Below, one piece after another: positions 8,937-16,846 of a stretch of 39,127 nt of DNA. Each line of letters begins with the position of its first letter. Position 1 is the stretch's first letter. The notes below the pieces were generated by a model. That model was not told the DNA's origin, ran no database searches, and saw only the letters and a list, made by a program, of their open reading frames with translations. Origin of the DNA: Bacillota bacterium (GTDB lineage: Bacteria; Bacillota; Clostridia; Acetivibrionales; DSM-1351); NCBI GenBank assembly GCA_023460955.1, contig JAEWOH010000046.1, positions 1-39,127 on the forward strand. Reading direction: 5' to 3'. The position numbers were made by a program, and so were the translations under genes.

Positions 8937-10523
8937 ATGCTCAGAGTAGTGCTTGTAGACGATGAACCATCAGTACTTGAAGGTTTACGTATATTTGTTA
9001 ACTGGAATGAATTAGGCTTTGAGATTGTGGGGGAAGCGCAAGACGGCGTTACCTCTTTTTCTGTTATTCGTGAGACAATGCCCGATCTTGTTATTTGTGA
9101 TATACGTATGCCGGGATTAAATGGACTGGAACTGATAGAAAGAGTTAATCGGGAAATAAATCCCGCCCCCAAATTTATACTTCTTAGTGGCTATAATGAT
9201 TTTACCTATGCTCAAAAAGCTCTGCAATTGGGTACGCTCGGCTACCTAACCAAACCACTGGATTCTGAAGAACTTGAAAATGAACTTATGCGGGTCTCCG
9301 GAAGTATTGAAAGCGAAAAGAATTCCAGACAGGAATATCTGGAACTTATTCGATATACAGCTAACCAGCTTTATATTGACATTATGGATGGTAAGCGCAG
9401 TGAAAAACTCAGAAGGAAAGCCAGTTTTCTTTTTGATGTTCCGGAAAACTCCAATATAAGGTTGCTTCAATTTATTGCAGATAGCTCAGCAGAAATGAAT
9501 AATACTCCTAATGAAGGTATCTATAATATGTTGAGCAGGCTTACCGGCATAAATAGTGAGAATTGCATCTTTTATAATGGAAGCGGAAGTTATATTGTAG
9601 TTATCCATAACGATGTGAATATTTTTACAAATCACGCAGAAATCAGCCTCCACTTTAGTGAGCTTATCAACAATCTTAATCCCGAAAACTATGGGCTAAA
9701 CACTTTTTGGGTTTTGATTACTAATGAAAACTCAGGTGATCTGCTGGATAGTATATATAATTGCGGAAAAGAGCTTGAACAGCTTCAGACATACTGTATG
9801 CTTCATTCCGAAAAAAGGCTTCTCCTTTACGGAGATTTTGAAGATAATGATTCTTCATATCATGAGATAGATGCTGAAGGCGAATATGTTTTCCCTGAGC
9901 TTCCTTTTGATAAAATAATTAATTCTTTAAAGGGAAACGATATCACTCAGGTTAAGGCCTCCATTGATGAGTTTTTCTCTATACTTAATCAGGTTGATAC
10001 TACCCGCCGGCTTTATTCTATTTGTCTATACAGACTTGCTGACTTAGTTAGAAAAATGGCTTATGCTTTTGGTATCGATGCCAATAATGTAATTCTAAAA
10101 TTCACAAGGTCTATTGACAGCAGGAGTCCAAATTGCAAAAAGCTTGTACTTGAAATGTGTAATTTCATCTTCAAGAAACAGAACATTAATAATCAAAAGC
10201 CATTAATGTTATTGGAGAATGAAATAATTGAATATATTAAGGAAAATTATAGAGAAAGTCTTTCACTGCAAGGAATAGCAGAGAAATTCTCTCTTTCCCC
10301 TATCATTATTAGTAAAATTGTAAAAAAGAAAACCGGACAGAAATTTAATGACTATTTTAATTACTTGCGTATAGAATACGCCAAAATGCTTATTGCATCA
10401 GCAAATATAAAAATAACAGCTATATGTGAGCAGGCTGGTTATTCTGATTACAGCTATTTTTCAGAAAAGTTTAAAGAATTTACCGGTGTTTCACCCTCGG
10501 AATATAAAAAGAAGTATTCCTAA
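8937..10523 (+). CDS. yesN: YesN-family response regulator with AraC-type DNA-binding domain
   Basis: This 528-residue transcription regulator pairs with the YesM kinase encoded 48 bp downstream. Residues 1-120 are a receiver domain with acidic pocket VDDEP and phospho-acceptor Asp55 in VICDIRMPG; the conserved Lys lies in LTKPLD at about 105. A long middle region of about 300 residues has no domain I recognise. Residues 425-528 are an AraC-type double helix-turn-helix ending in the family signature FKEFTGVSPSEYKKKYS. The gene is divergent from the importer operon, so it most likely activates that operon when xylan oligosaccharides are present. The start at 8937 follows an AAGGGGAT site. Confidence 0.93.
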   Translation: MLRVVLVDDEPSVLEGLRIFVNWNELGFEIVGEAQDGVTSFSVIRETMPDLVICDIRMPGLNGLELIERVNREINPAPKFILLSGYNDFTYAQKALQLGTLGYLTKPLDSEELENELMRVSGSIESEKNSRQEYLELIRYTANQLYIDIMDGKRSEKLRRKASFLFDVPENSNIRLLQFIADSSAEMNNTPNEGIYNMLSRLTGINSENCIFYNGSGSYIVVIHNDVNIFTNHAEISLHFSELINNLNPENYGLNTFWVLITNENSGDLLDSIYNCGKELEQLQTYCMLHSEKRLLLYGDFEDNDSSYHEIDAEGEYVFPELPFDKIINSLKGNDITQVKASIDEFFSILNQVDTTRRLYSICLYRLADLVRKMAYAFGIDANNVILKFTRSIDSRSPNCKKLVLEMCNFIFKKQNINNQKPLMLLENEIIEYIKENYRESLSLQGIAEKFSLSPIIISKIVKKKTGQKFNDYFNYLRIEYAKMLIASANIKITAICEQAGYSDYSYFSEKFKEFTGVSPSEYKKKYS

Positions 10524-10571
10524 AAGCAAAAGTAGAACCAAACACTTATAATTTACCTGGAGAGAAATGAC

Positions 10572-12383
10572 ATGAAGCACATGAAAAAAATTTTCCTACA
10601 ATTTGATAATATTAGTATAAGGAAGAAATTCATAGTGGTTTATCTTTTTTGTATTTGTCTTCCTATTGTAGCAGGAGGAATTATATGGATGGCATTCACG
10701 TCACAATCCTTGCAGCAGAATACCATCCATTATTTAAACCAAACCTTTGAGGGTGCCAAAAGTGACTTCAACATACTTACGCAAACTGCTGTAAATGTTG
10801 CGAATCAAGTTAATGCCGACCAAACAATAATCAATGACCTGTCTAAAAGGTTTTCCACACCCGCAGAACATTACGATCTGTACTGGAGTGCCCTAAGAAA
10901 TAGATTCAATATGTACCTGGTCAGTAATCCTGAAATTGCTGAAGTTTCTCTTTATATCGATGACCCGCATTTTATTAATACCGATTATTTCAGGGTTCTC
11001 AATGATTCAGTCCGTGAAACCGAATGGTACCGGGTTGCCTCTCAAAGCAGTTCGCCTATTGTGGTATACCCTGCTTCAACGGCTATCGCCATAACCCCTT
11101 ATAAGAATAGGCTTACTATAATAAGGAAGATTAATTCGCCGACCTTCCTAAATAATGCGACAAATTACCTTTTAATTGAATTAAAGCTTGATAGAGTTAT
11201 TGAAAAGCTTAAAACAGAAAGCGGTAATATGGATATTTATTTATCAGCGGCAAACGATAAAATAATATGGAGAAATCAGTATTCAAGTAAAGTCACGCTA
11301 CAAAATTCCACAATATTGCAGTTGCACCCCGATAATAGTTATTATATTCTTCAGGACAGCATCGGACCCGATCCATATTTTAGCGGGTGGAAGATAACAG
11401 GGGTATACGATAAATTTATTATCTACAAGAGACAGTTTGTAGTACTGGCATATATTATGCTCATAACACTGTCTATATCCGGCTTTTCAGTTTTTCTTAT
11501 ATGGATTGTACTCAATTCGATGAGCTATCGTTTATCTGCCCTCTCACGTCATATAAAAAGGGTCAGTGAAGACCATTTGGAGCCGTTGGTTCTGGATAAC
11601 GCCGGCAAGGACGAAGTTGGCTGGCTTATTACTACTTTTAACAAAATGATAGCTGAAATTAACGACCTTATAAATGTAGTTTACAAGCTTGAAATGCAGA
11701 AAAAGAGTATAGAGGTTGAGAATATCCGTGCAGAATATCATTATCTCCAAGCTCAGGTTGACCCCCATTTCCTCTTTAATACATTAAACGCAATACTTGT
11801 ATTCTGTGTAAAGAACGGATATAAAGAACTTTCAACAATTATTTCTAGCCTGTCTTCTTTATTCAAACGAATGCTGACCACCGGTAGTGACCTTATACCT
11901 GTGACAGAAGAGCTTAATTTTATAGAAAAATACTTATCGATTGAAAAATTCAGGTTCGGTGAAAAATTTGACTATGAAATACTTATAGCACCTGAATTAA
12001 AACAGTCCAGCCGACTTATTCCTAAAATGAGTGTGCAGCCGATTGTTGAAAACGCTTGTAAGCACGGCTTGCAAGCTTCAATTGAAGACAGGCGTAGACT
12101 TACCATAAATGCTGAAATTGAAGACAAGGCACTTATTATTTCTGTAAAGGATAATGGGTCCGGTATGACAAAGGCAACGGTTGATTCCATCTATCGTAGA
12201 CTCGAAAACCCAAAACTTGAAGACACCTCTGAAATATATAAATACAATGATACAGACAGCGGAGTTGGTATCCAAAACGTTTACCGCCGTATGATTATGA
12301 ATTACGGCGAAAGATTTACCTTTAACATTTTCAGTGAGCCTAACCAGGGTACTGAGATTATTCTGAAAATCGAGGAAATCTAG
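10572..12383 (+). CDS. yesM: YesM-family sensor histidine kinase
   Basis: This 603-residue membrane kinase is the partner of YesN. Transmembrane segments lie at about 19-41 and 292-318, enclosing an extracellular dCache-like sensor of about 250 residues. A HAMP linker follows at about 320-372. The His-kinase motif VDPHFLFNTLNAI carries phospho-acceptor His399; this is the LytS/YesM type, distinct from HisKA. The GHKL ATPase domain at about 490-600 shows VENACKHGL, DNGSGM and GVGIQNVYRRM. A GGAGAG site lies 7 nt before the ATG. It probably senses an extracellular sugar or the loaded binding protein. The gene ends 4 bp from the stop of the converging regulator, with no visible terminator. Confidence 0.93.
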   Translation: MKHMKKIFLQFDNISIRKKFIVVYLFCICLPIVAGGIIWMAFTSQSLQQNTIHYLNQTFEGAKSDFNILTQTAVNVANQVNADQTIINDLSKRFSTPAEHYDLYWSALRNRFNMYLVSNPEIAEVSLYIDDPHFINTDYFRVLNDSVRETEWYRVASQSSSPIVVYPASTAIAITPYKNRLTIIRKINSPTFLNNATNYLLIELKLDRVIEKLKTESGNMDIYLSAANDKIIWRNQYSSKVTLQNSTILQLHPDNSYYILQDSIGPDPYFSGWKITGVYDKFIIYKRQFVVLAYIMLITLSISGFSVFLIWIVLNSMSYRLSALSRHIKRVSEDHLEPLVLDNAGKDEVGWLITTFNKMIAEINDLINVVYKLEMQKKSIEVENIRAEYHYLQAQVDPHFLFNTLNAILVFCVKNGYKELSTIISSLSSLFKRMLTTGSDLIPVTEELNFIEKYLSIEKFRFGEKFDYEILIAPELKQSSRLIPKMSVQPIVENACKHGLQASIEDRRRLTINAEIEDKALIISVKDNGSGMTKATVDSIYRRLENPKLEDTSEIYKYNDTDSGVGIQNVYRRMIMNYGERFTFNIFSEPNQGTEIILKIEEI

Positions 12384-12387
12384 TATC

Positions 12388-13509
12388 CTAACGCCTTTGG
12401 TATTGTGTTGGTTTTTTATTAGTTATCCTTACAAAATGGGAAAAAAAGTTGTTGTAATTATTATAACCTGCAGCAGAAGAAACCTCACTTAGTTTCATGT
12501 CGGTGGTTTCTATCAGTTCTATTGCTTTATCAATTCTAAGGCGGTGCTGGTATTCGCTGATACTCAGGCCAAATTGTTTATTGAAGGCATCGCCAAGGTA
12601 CCCTGCTTCCAGGAAAACCATATCTGCCAGAAATGCAACACTTATCTCATTTTGGTAATTGTCATCTATATATTTTTTAACTTCGTACAAATAGCTTCTG
12701 GAGTTTTTCTTTCTTTCATCAAGCAAAAGATTTATCATTTGCGTAACAATATTTGTAATATAGTTTTTAAGACTGCTGAAATTAGTTTCCCCAGTCATAA
12801 CAGAAGGAAGAATAGTATTAAGCTTTATATTTTTGTTATACGCAAGTTGCAGTATTTTATAGACGCAGCTGTTTATCATAATGGCTGCGTTTGTTATATT
12901 GATGTCCTTTTCTGTGAAAAATACAAACAAATCATCAATAAGCTTAATTGAATCTTCATAATTCATCAATGTAATTGCTGTTGTCAATTCTTCGTCAAAA
13001 TTATCCCATACTTCTTTAACGCTTTCATCTTCTGAACTAACTGAGTCATCAATATTATTTTGTTCTGAAAAGTTACGGCTGTTTTTGAATGTTTCAATAT
13101 CAGCCTGAGTAAATCCATAAAACGTCAGGAACTTAGAATCAAGTTTAGCCTTAATATTTTTTAAGACAGAAATCAACTCCTCCTGATCCAGTGGCTTTAA
13201 CATATAGTTTAGTACCTTACTTCTCATAGCCTCCTGTGCATACCTGAAATCGGCATACCCACTGAGTATAACAAATTCAGTGTCAAAATCCAGCTTCTGA
13301 ACCTCTCGAATGAGTTCAAGTCCGCTTATTCCCGGCATCCGGATATCTGTAATAATCAAGTGTGGGTGAAGCTTTTCTATTTTTTGTAGTGCTTCTTGTC
13401 CATCTGAGGCAACTCCACATAATTCGAAATCCAGGTTTTCCCATGGTATCATAATTTTCAGACCTTCGGTTACCGAGGGTTCATCATCTACAATAAATAC
13501 TCTAAACAT
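12388..13509 (-). CDS. Second YesN-like response regulator (orphan)
   Basis: This 373-residue regulator has a receiver domain (1-120; VDDEPS, phospho-acceptor Asp55 in IITDIRMPG, Lys in LKPLDQ) and an AraC-type DNA-binding domain (about 272-373, ending KKPTQYQRR). The middle section is about 150 residues, half that of the YesN encoded at 8937. The two receivers are clearly alike (FxVDDEPSVxEGL). No kinase gene accompanies it, and it converges on yesM, so it may be phosphorylated by YesM or by a distant kinase. The GGAGGT site is 12-13 nt from the ATG, a long spacing that would predict modest translation. A possible -35/-10 (TTGAAT, 17 nt, TAGATT) lies upstream on the minus strand. Confidence 0.9.
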   Translation of the reverse strand: MFRVFIVDDEPSVTEGLKIMIPWENLDFELCGVASDGQEALQKIEKLHPHLIITDIRMPGISGLELIREVQKLDFDTEFVILSGYADFRYAQEAMRSKVLNYMLKPLDQEELISVLKNIKAKLDSKFLTFYGFTQADIETFKNSRNFSEQNNIDDSVSSEDESVKEVWDNFDEELTTAITLMNYEDSIKLIDDLFVFFTEKDINITNAAIMINSCVYKILQLAYNKNIKLNTILPSVMTGETNFSSLKNYITNIVTQMINLLLDERKKNSRSYLYEVKKYIDDNYQNEISVAFLADMVFLEAGYLGDAFNKQFGLSISEYQHRLRIDKAIELIETTDMKLSEVSSAAGYNNYNNFFSHFVRITNKKPTQYQRR

Positions 13510-13675
13510 TTTGTATTATATACCTCCGCAGAATAGATAAAGTAAGTTCAAATTAAAACAGATACTGTTGTAACGAAATCTCAGTTTATAGTACATTTAT
13601 TAATCTATCTTATTAAGGTATAAAATTCAACAAAAATTGCTGTTTTTATTATTTTCTCCATTTCCAGTCTAAAAA

Positions 13676-14425
13676 TCATATAAAAATTTTGACAGATTTG
13701 TGTTTCACAAGCTTATATTCTGTAAATTCAATAATCTGAAATAGGATTATTCCGAGAATGCATACAACGAATACTCCTTTATACATTGATATGTAGTCCT
13801 TTCTCTGCCAGGAGGCAAATACGTAGGAACCAATACCTCTTTTGTTTCCGAAGGCCTCACAGAAGAATAATATAGAAATCGCTGTTCTCAGCTTTTTACC
13901 TATATTAAATATGATTCCCGGTAAAATATCCGGTATAATTACATTTGTGAACAGCTGCTTTCTGCTACATCCTAAACTTATGAGATAATCTACATTGTCT
14001 TTATTGATTTCAAATACCGTATCTCTTACTGATATTACTATTTGAAGTAGTATAACCAATGTTATTGTAATAAGCAATGAACATTCGCCAGGACCTAATA
14101 CAACAAATATTACCGGAAAAAAAACAGCTTTTGGTATAGGATTTAAAAATACAACCAGTGGACTAATAATTGAGTTGATTTTTTTTCTAATAGCCATTAC
14201 GTAACCAAGCAAGCTTCCAAGAAATAGTGCTATTAGTACTCCTGCTGCTATTCGGCTAAAGCTTAATATAACATCTATACATATATCTTCCTTGAAAAAA
14301 AGTCGGAAGGAGCTGTATACTTCAAGCTGATTGGGTATTTCAACTCTGTGAAATATTAAGTAGAATAAAAGCCAAAGCAGGTTTATTAATAAAAAACCAT
14401 TAAGATATATTTTGAACTTTTTCAT
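13676..14425 (-). CDS. ABC transporter permease, SsuC/TauC-like
   Basis: This 249-residue membrane protein has about six hydrophobic segments and the binding-protein-dependent permease fold of the nitrate/sulfonate/taurine/thiamine-precursor group. The EAA-type loop reads YLISLGCSRKQLF, then VIIPDILPGI, at about 150-180, close to the SsuC consensus. The ATG at 14423-14425 lies inside the end of the ATPase gene (26-bp overlap), so the two are translationally coupled. No solute-binding protein gene adjoins the pair, so the substrate cannot be assigned. Its partner ATPase is badly degenerate, which makes function of this transporter doubtful. Confidence 0.85.
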   Translation of the reverse strand: MKKFKIYLNGFLLINLLWLLFYLIFHRVEIPNQLEVYSSFRLFFKEDICIDVILSFSRIAAGVLIALFLGSLLGYVMAIRKKINSIISPLVVFLNPIPKAVFFPVIFVVLGPGECSLLITITLVILLQIVISVRDTVFEINKDNVDYLISLGCSRKQLFTNVIIPDILPGIIFNIGKKLRTAISILFFCEAFGNKRGIGSYVFASWQRKDYISMYKGVFVVCILGIILFQIIEFTEYKLVKHKSVKIFI

Positions 14426-15179
14426 ACTGATTCTCTCTCCAATCCTTTTTAATTAGTTGCCTTATTATAGAAGTAAGTTTGGCAAATCTTCCAGAGGTTC
14501 TATCCTCATCACAGGTTTGGAGTGCAGTGATATCTGCTATAATTTTTCCTGCTCCAGATGAGAATACAATAACTCTGTTACCAAGATAAATAGACTCCTC
14601 TATGCTATGAGTAGCAACTAGAGTAATTGTAGTATGCTCTCTCAAAAGTTTTTTCAACTTTTTCTGTGCACATTCTCTCTCATATAAATCAAGATTTGAA
14701 AATGGATCATCCAATAAAAGCACATCGGGTTCCGGTAGCAGGCTTCGAGCTATTGCAGAACTGCCCAGCTCCCAATTTGACGCGCATAAAGGATATTTAT
14801 CCAGTGCGCTTTCAATACTTAATAGATCAGCTAGGTAATGAAGCCGAAAAATAACTTCTTTATCAATAGCTATTTTTTTTATGCTTAAAGGAAGTAAAAT
14901 ATTGTCTTTAAGTGTTAAATGACTTAGAATACCATAGTTATGAGGTATATAGGAAATCTTTGATTTGCGGGGAGATAAGGGACAAGTATCAAAACTTATT
15001 TCCCCTTCAAATCTGCTGTTTATACCTGCAATAGTTTTAAGCAGGCTGGTCGTTCCACAGCCCGAAGGACCGATAATAGTACATATTTCGCCGTTAGCTA
15101 CCTGTAAGTTTACCGGTCCGAAAATTTGCTCTGATGCAGAATTATTTTTATAAGCACACACTTCCTTCAGTTCCAGCAT
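14400..15179 (-). CDS. ABC transporter ATPase, SsuB/TauB-like, with degenerate catalytic motifs
   Basis: The fold and length (about 259 residues) fit an SsuB-type nucleotide-binding subunit, but key motifs are altered. Numbering from the upstream TTG at 15188, the Walker A reads GPSGCGTTS with Thr46 in place of the essential Lys (codon ACG, one base from AAG). The Q-loop position is His83 (YIPHNYG). The LSGGQ signature is replaced by ASNWE at 136-140. The catalytic Glu after Walker B is Asp161 (LLLDDPF). The D-loop and switch His194 (ATHS) remain. I chose the ATG at 15177-15179 because GGAGG overlaps the TTG and lies 9 nt before the ATG. The frame is open throughout, so this is either an early-decay gene or a repurposed subunit. 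It overlaps the permease gene by 26 bp. Confidence 0.85.
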   Translation of the reverse strand: MLELKEVCAYKNNSASEQIFGPVNLQVANGEICTIIGPSGCGTTSLLKTIAGINSRFEGEISFDTCPLSPRKSKISYIPHNYGILSHLTLKDNILLPLSIKKIAIDKEVIFRLHYLADLLSIESALDKYPLCASNWELGSSAIARSLLPEPDVLLLDDPFSNLDLYERECAQKKLKKLLREHTTITLVATHSIEESIYLGNRVIVFSSGAGKIIADITALQTCDEDRTSGRFAKLTSIIRQLIKKDWRENQYEKVQNIS

Positions 15180-15294
15180 TAAAATCAACCTCCAAAATTT
15201 TTGACTGACTATTATATTCTCAGGAAAGGAGTTTTATTACAATCAAAAAGCTCCTCGATACATAGACTTTTTTCTTCAATAGAAAGACAAATTG

Positions 15295-15323
15295 TTGAAA
15301 TATTAATTTCTATATGTTATTAT
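15295..15323 (+). promoter_or_regulatory. Sigma-A promoter of the cation/proton antiporter gene
   Basis: TTGAAA (15295-15300), a 17-nt spacer and TATTAT (15318-15323) make a near-consensus promoter. Transcription would start near 15330 and leave a leader of about 165 nt that contains the attenuator-like hairpins at 15361-15403. Confidence 0.65.
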
Positions 15324-15360
15324 TTATTTGTGAGATTTCTATAAACTTTATGTTTTTTGT

Positions 15361-15403
15361 CTTCCAGTGAGGGAAGTCTGAGTATAGACTTTCCTTTTTA
15401 TTT
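15361..15403 (+). promoter_or_regulatory. Attenuator-like leader: competing hairpin and intrinsic terminator before the antiporter gene
   Basis: GGGAAGTCT (15371-15379) and AGACTTTCC (15386-15394) form a 9-bp stem with a 6-nt loop, followed by TTTTTATTT; this is an intrinsic terminator on the plus strand. An upstream hairpin, CTTCC (15361-15365) with GGAAG (15372-15376) around the hexaloop AGTGAG, shares the terminator's left arm, so the two cannot form together. No plus-strand gene ends upstream that this terminator could serve; it sits about 40 nt into the predicted antiporter leader. The arrangement suggests control by premature termination. The hexaloop has A at position 1 and G at position 4, as in ANTAR-protein target RNAs, but I see no matching first hairpin. 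Confidence 0.55.
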
Positions 15404-15495
15404 GGTGTAATTTGTATATGTGCATTATCCGATTTGATTTTTATTAAAGTGCTATGTAACAACAATAATTATTATATAAAAAAGAAGGTGTTTTA

Positions 15496-16677
15496 ATGGA
15501 AAAGATATTAATTGATATCGCCCTTATTCTGATATTTACTAAAGTAGGAGGACTAATAAGCCGGAAATTTAAAATGCCTGAAGTATTAGGTGCTTTGGTG
15601 GCCGGTGTTATTTTAGGACCTGCTGTACTAAGGCTGGTTGAATACACTGAAAATATAAAGCTATTATCGGAACTGGGAGTAATAATGCTTATGTTTTTAG
15701 CCGGACTTGAAACTAATGTGGACGAGTTGAAAAAGGCTGGAAAGACCTCATTAGCCATAGCACTTATGGGAGTAATTATTCCACTGCTCCTTGGTACTGC
15801 AGCTGCTTATTTGTTTTTCACCAACTTTTGGGAGAATCTTTTTGTCGGTGTAATATTGACAGCAACAAGCGTAAGTATTTCTGTTCAGACACTAACCGAG
15901 CTTGGAAAGCTGAATACTAAAGCAGGCGTGAATATACTCGGCGCCGCAGTTATTGACGATGTTCTCGGACTGATACTGATCTCAATCGTGCTTGCAGTAT
16001 CACAAACTCTTGGAAGCGGCGCTTCAGGTTCTGCAGCAGCAATAAGCCTCCTTCTTACCTTTGCCAAGATCATAGCCTTCTGCATAATAAGTGTTATTAT
16101 GATAGTTGTTGTTCCAAAGTATATTAATAAAATTTCCACTGACAATAGACACAAAAGGGATCTTCTGCCTTATGCCATCGCTATGGCTTTACTGTTGGCC
16201 TTTGTTTCGGAAGTTCTGGGAATTGCTGCTATTACAGGTGCGTATATCTGCGGTCTGACACTCTCTCAGTTTATACATAAGGAATATATTGAGAAAAACG
16301 TCAAAGCTATATCATCAGGTTTTTTATCACTAATATTTTTTGCAAGTGTAGGTATAGCAGCAGATATTAAGGGTCTAAGCCCTGAGGTCATTCTTATAAC
16401 CCTCGTAATGTTTGCAATAGCAGTAATCGGAAAACTATTCGGGTGTGCCGGAGCAGCAAGACTTTTTAAAATGAGTAAAAGGGAATCAATTCAAATTGGT
16501 GTGGGGATGATTTCCAGAGGTGAAGTGGCCATAATTACAGCTAATATCGGAATGCAAAACGGTATAATTTCTGAGGAAATATATATACCTACCCTCATTG
16601 TGGTTATCCTTACAACTGTAATAACACCCGCTTTGCTAAAGATAGTGTTCAGTTCAAAAAAAGAAATGGCAAAATAA
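15496..16677 (+). CDS. Cation/proton antiporter, CPA2 family (NapA/KefB-like membrane domain)
   Basis: This 393-residue membrane protein has about 11-12 hydrophobic segments and is predicted to exchange Na+ or K+ for protons. The ion-binding Asp pair typical of electrogenic NapA-type antiporters is visible as Asp154-Asp155 in GAAVIDDVLG, and the conserved SRGEVA motif lies near residue 340. No C-terminal TrkA-N nucleotide-binding domain is present, unlike KefB/KefC. The start follows AAGAAGGTG by 5 nt. It is a single-gene unit behind a predicted attenuator. Which cation it carries cannot be read from the sequence. Confidence 0.92.
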   Translation: MEKILIDIALILIFTKVGGLISRKFKMPEVLGALVAGVILGPAVLRLVEYTENIKLLSELGVIMLMFLAGLETNVDELKKAGKTSLAIALMGVIIPLLLGTAAAYLFFTNFWENLFVGVILTATSVSISVQTLTELGKLNTKAGVNILGAAVIDDVLGLILISIVLAVSQTLGSGASGSAAAISLLLTFAKIIAFCIISVIMIVVVPKYINKISTDNRHKRDLLPYAIAMALLLAFVSEVLGIAAITGAYICGLTLSQFIHKEYIEKNVKAISSGFLSLIFFASVGIAADIKGLSPEVILITLVMFAIAVIGKLFGCAGAARLFKMSKRESIQIGVGMISRGEVAIITANIGMQNGIISEEIYIPTLIVVILTTVITPALLKIVFSSKKEMAK

Positions 16678-16680
16678 AAG

Positions 16681-16792
16681 TGTGCGGCTCCTTTTTCGTG
16701 TAATAAAATAAATACCAACCGCCGAAAAGAAAACAAATAAAGATCCCACTTTTTGAAAAATCTATAAATACTGAAAAAAGGAGCCTCGCACA
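16681..16792. repeat. Widely spaced inverted repeat between converging antiporter and amt genes
   Basis: TGTGCGGCTCCTTTTTC (16681-16697) and GAAAAAAGGAGCCTCGCACA (16773-16792) are near-perfect reverse complements with about 75 nt between them. The arms lie between two converging genes, 4 bp from the antiporter stop. Each arm carries a T-tract in one reading direction, so it may act as a bidirectional termination structure, or it may be a remnant of a small mobile element. Confidence 0.5.
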
Positions 16793-16846
16793 GCTATTTT
16801 ATAATAACTATTGCGACAGCCCCTAGTTAATAACAATTGATTTAAT

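Noticed and set aside
12544..12951. 135-codon plus-strand open frame opposite the second YesN-like gene
   Set aside because: It is antisense to a well-supported AraC-type domain and has no ribosome site or family features.
13676..15179. Thiamine-precursor or sulfonate transporter assignment
   Set aside because: There is no TPP-riboswitch-like leader, no binding protein and no pathway gene nearby, so the substrate is left open.
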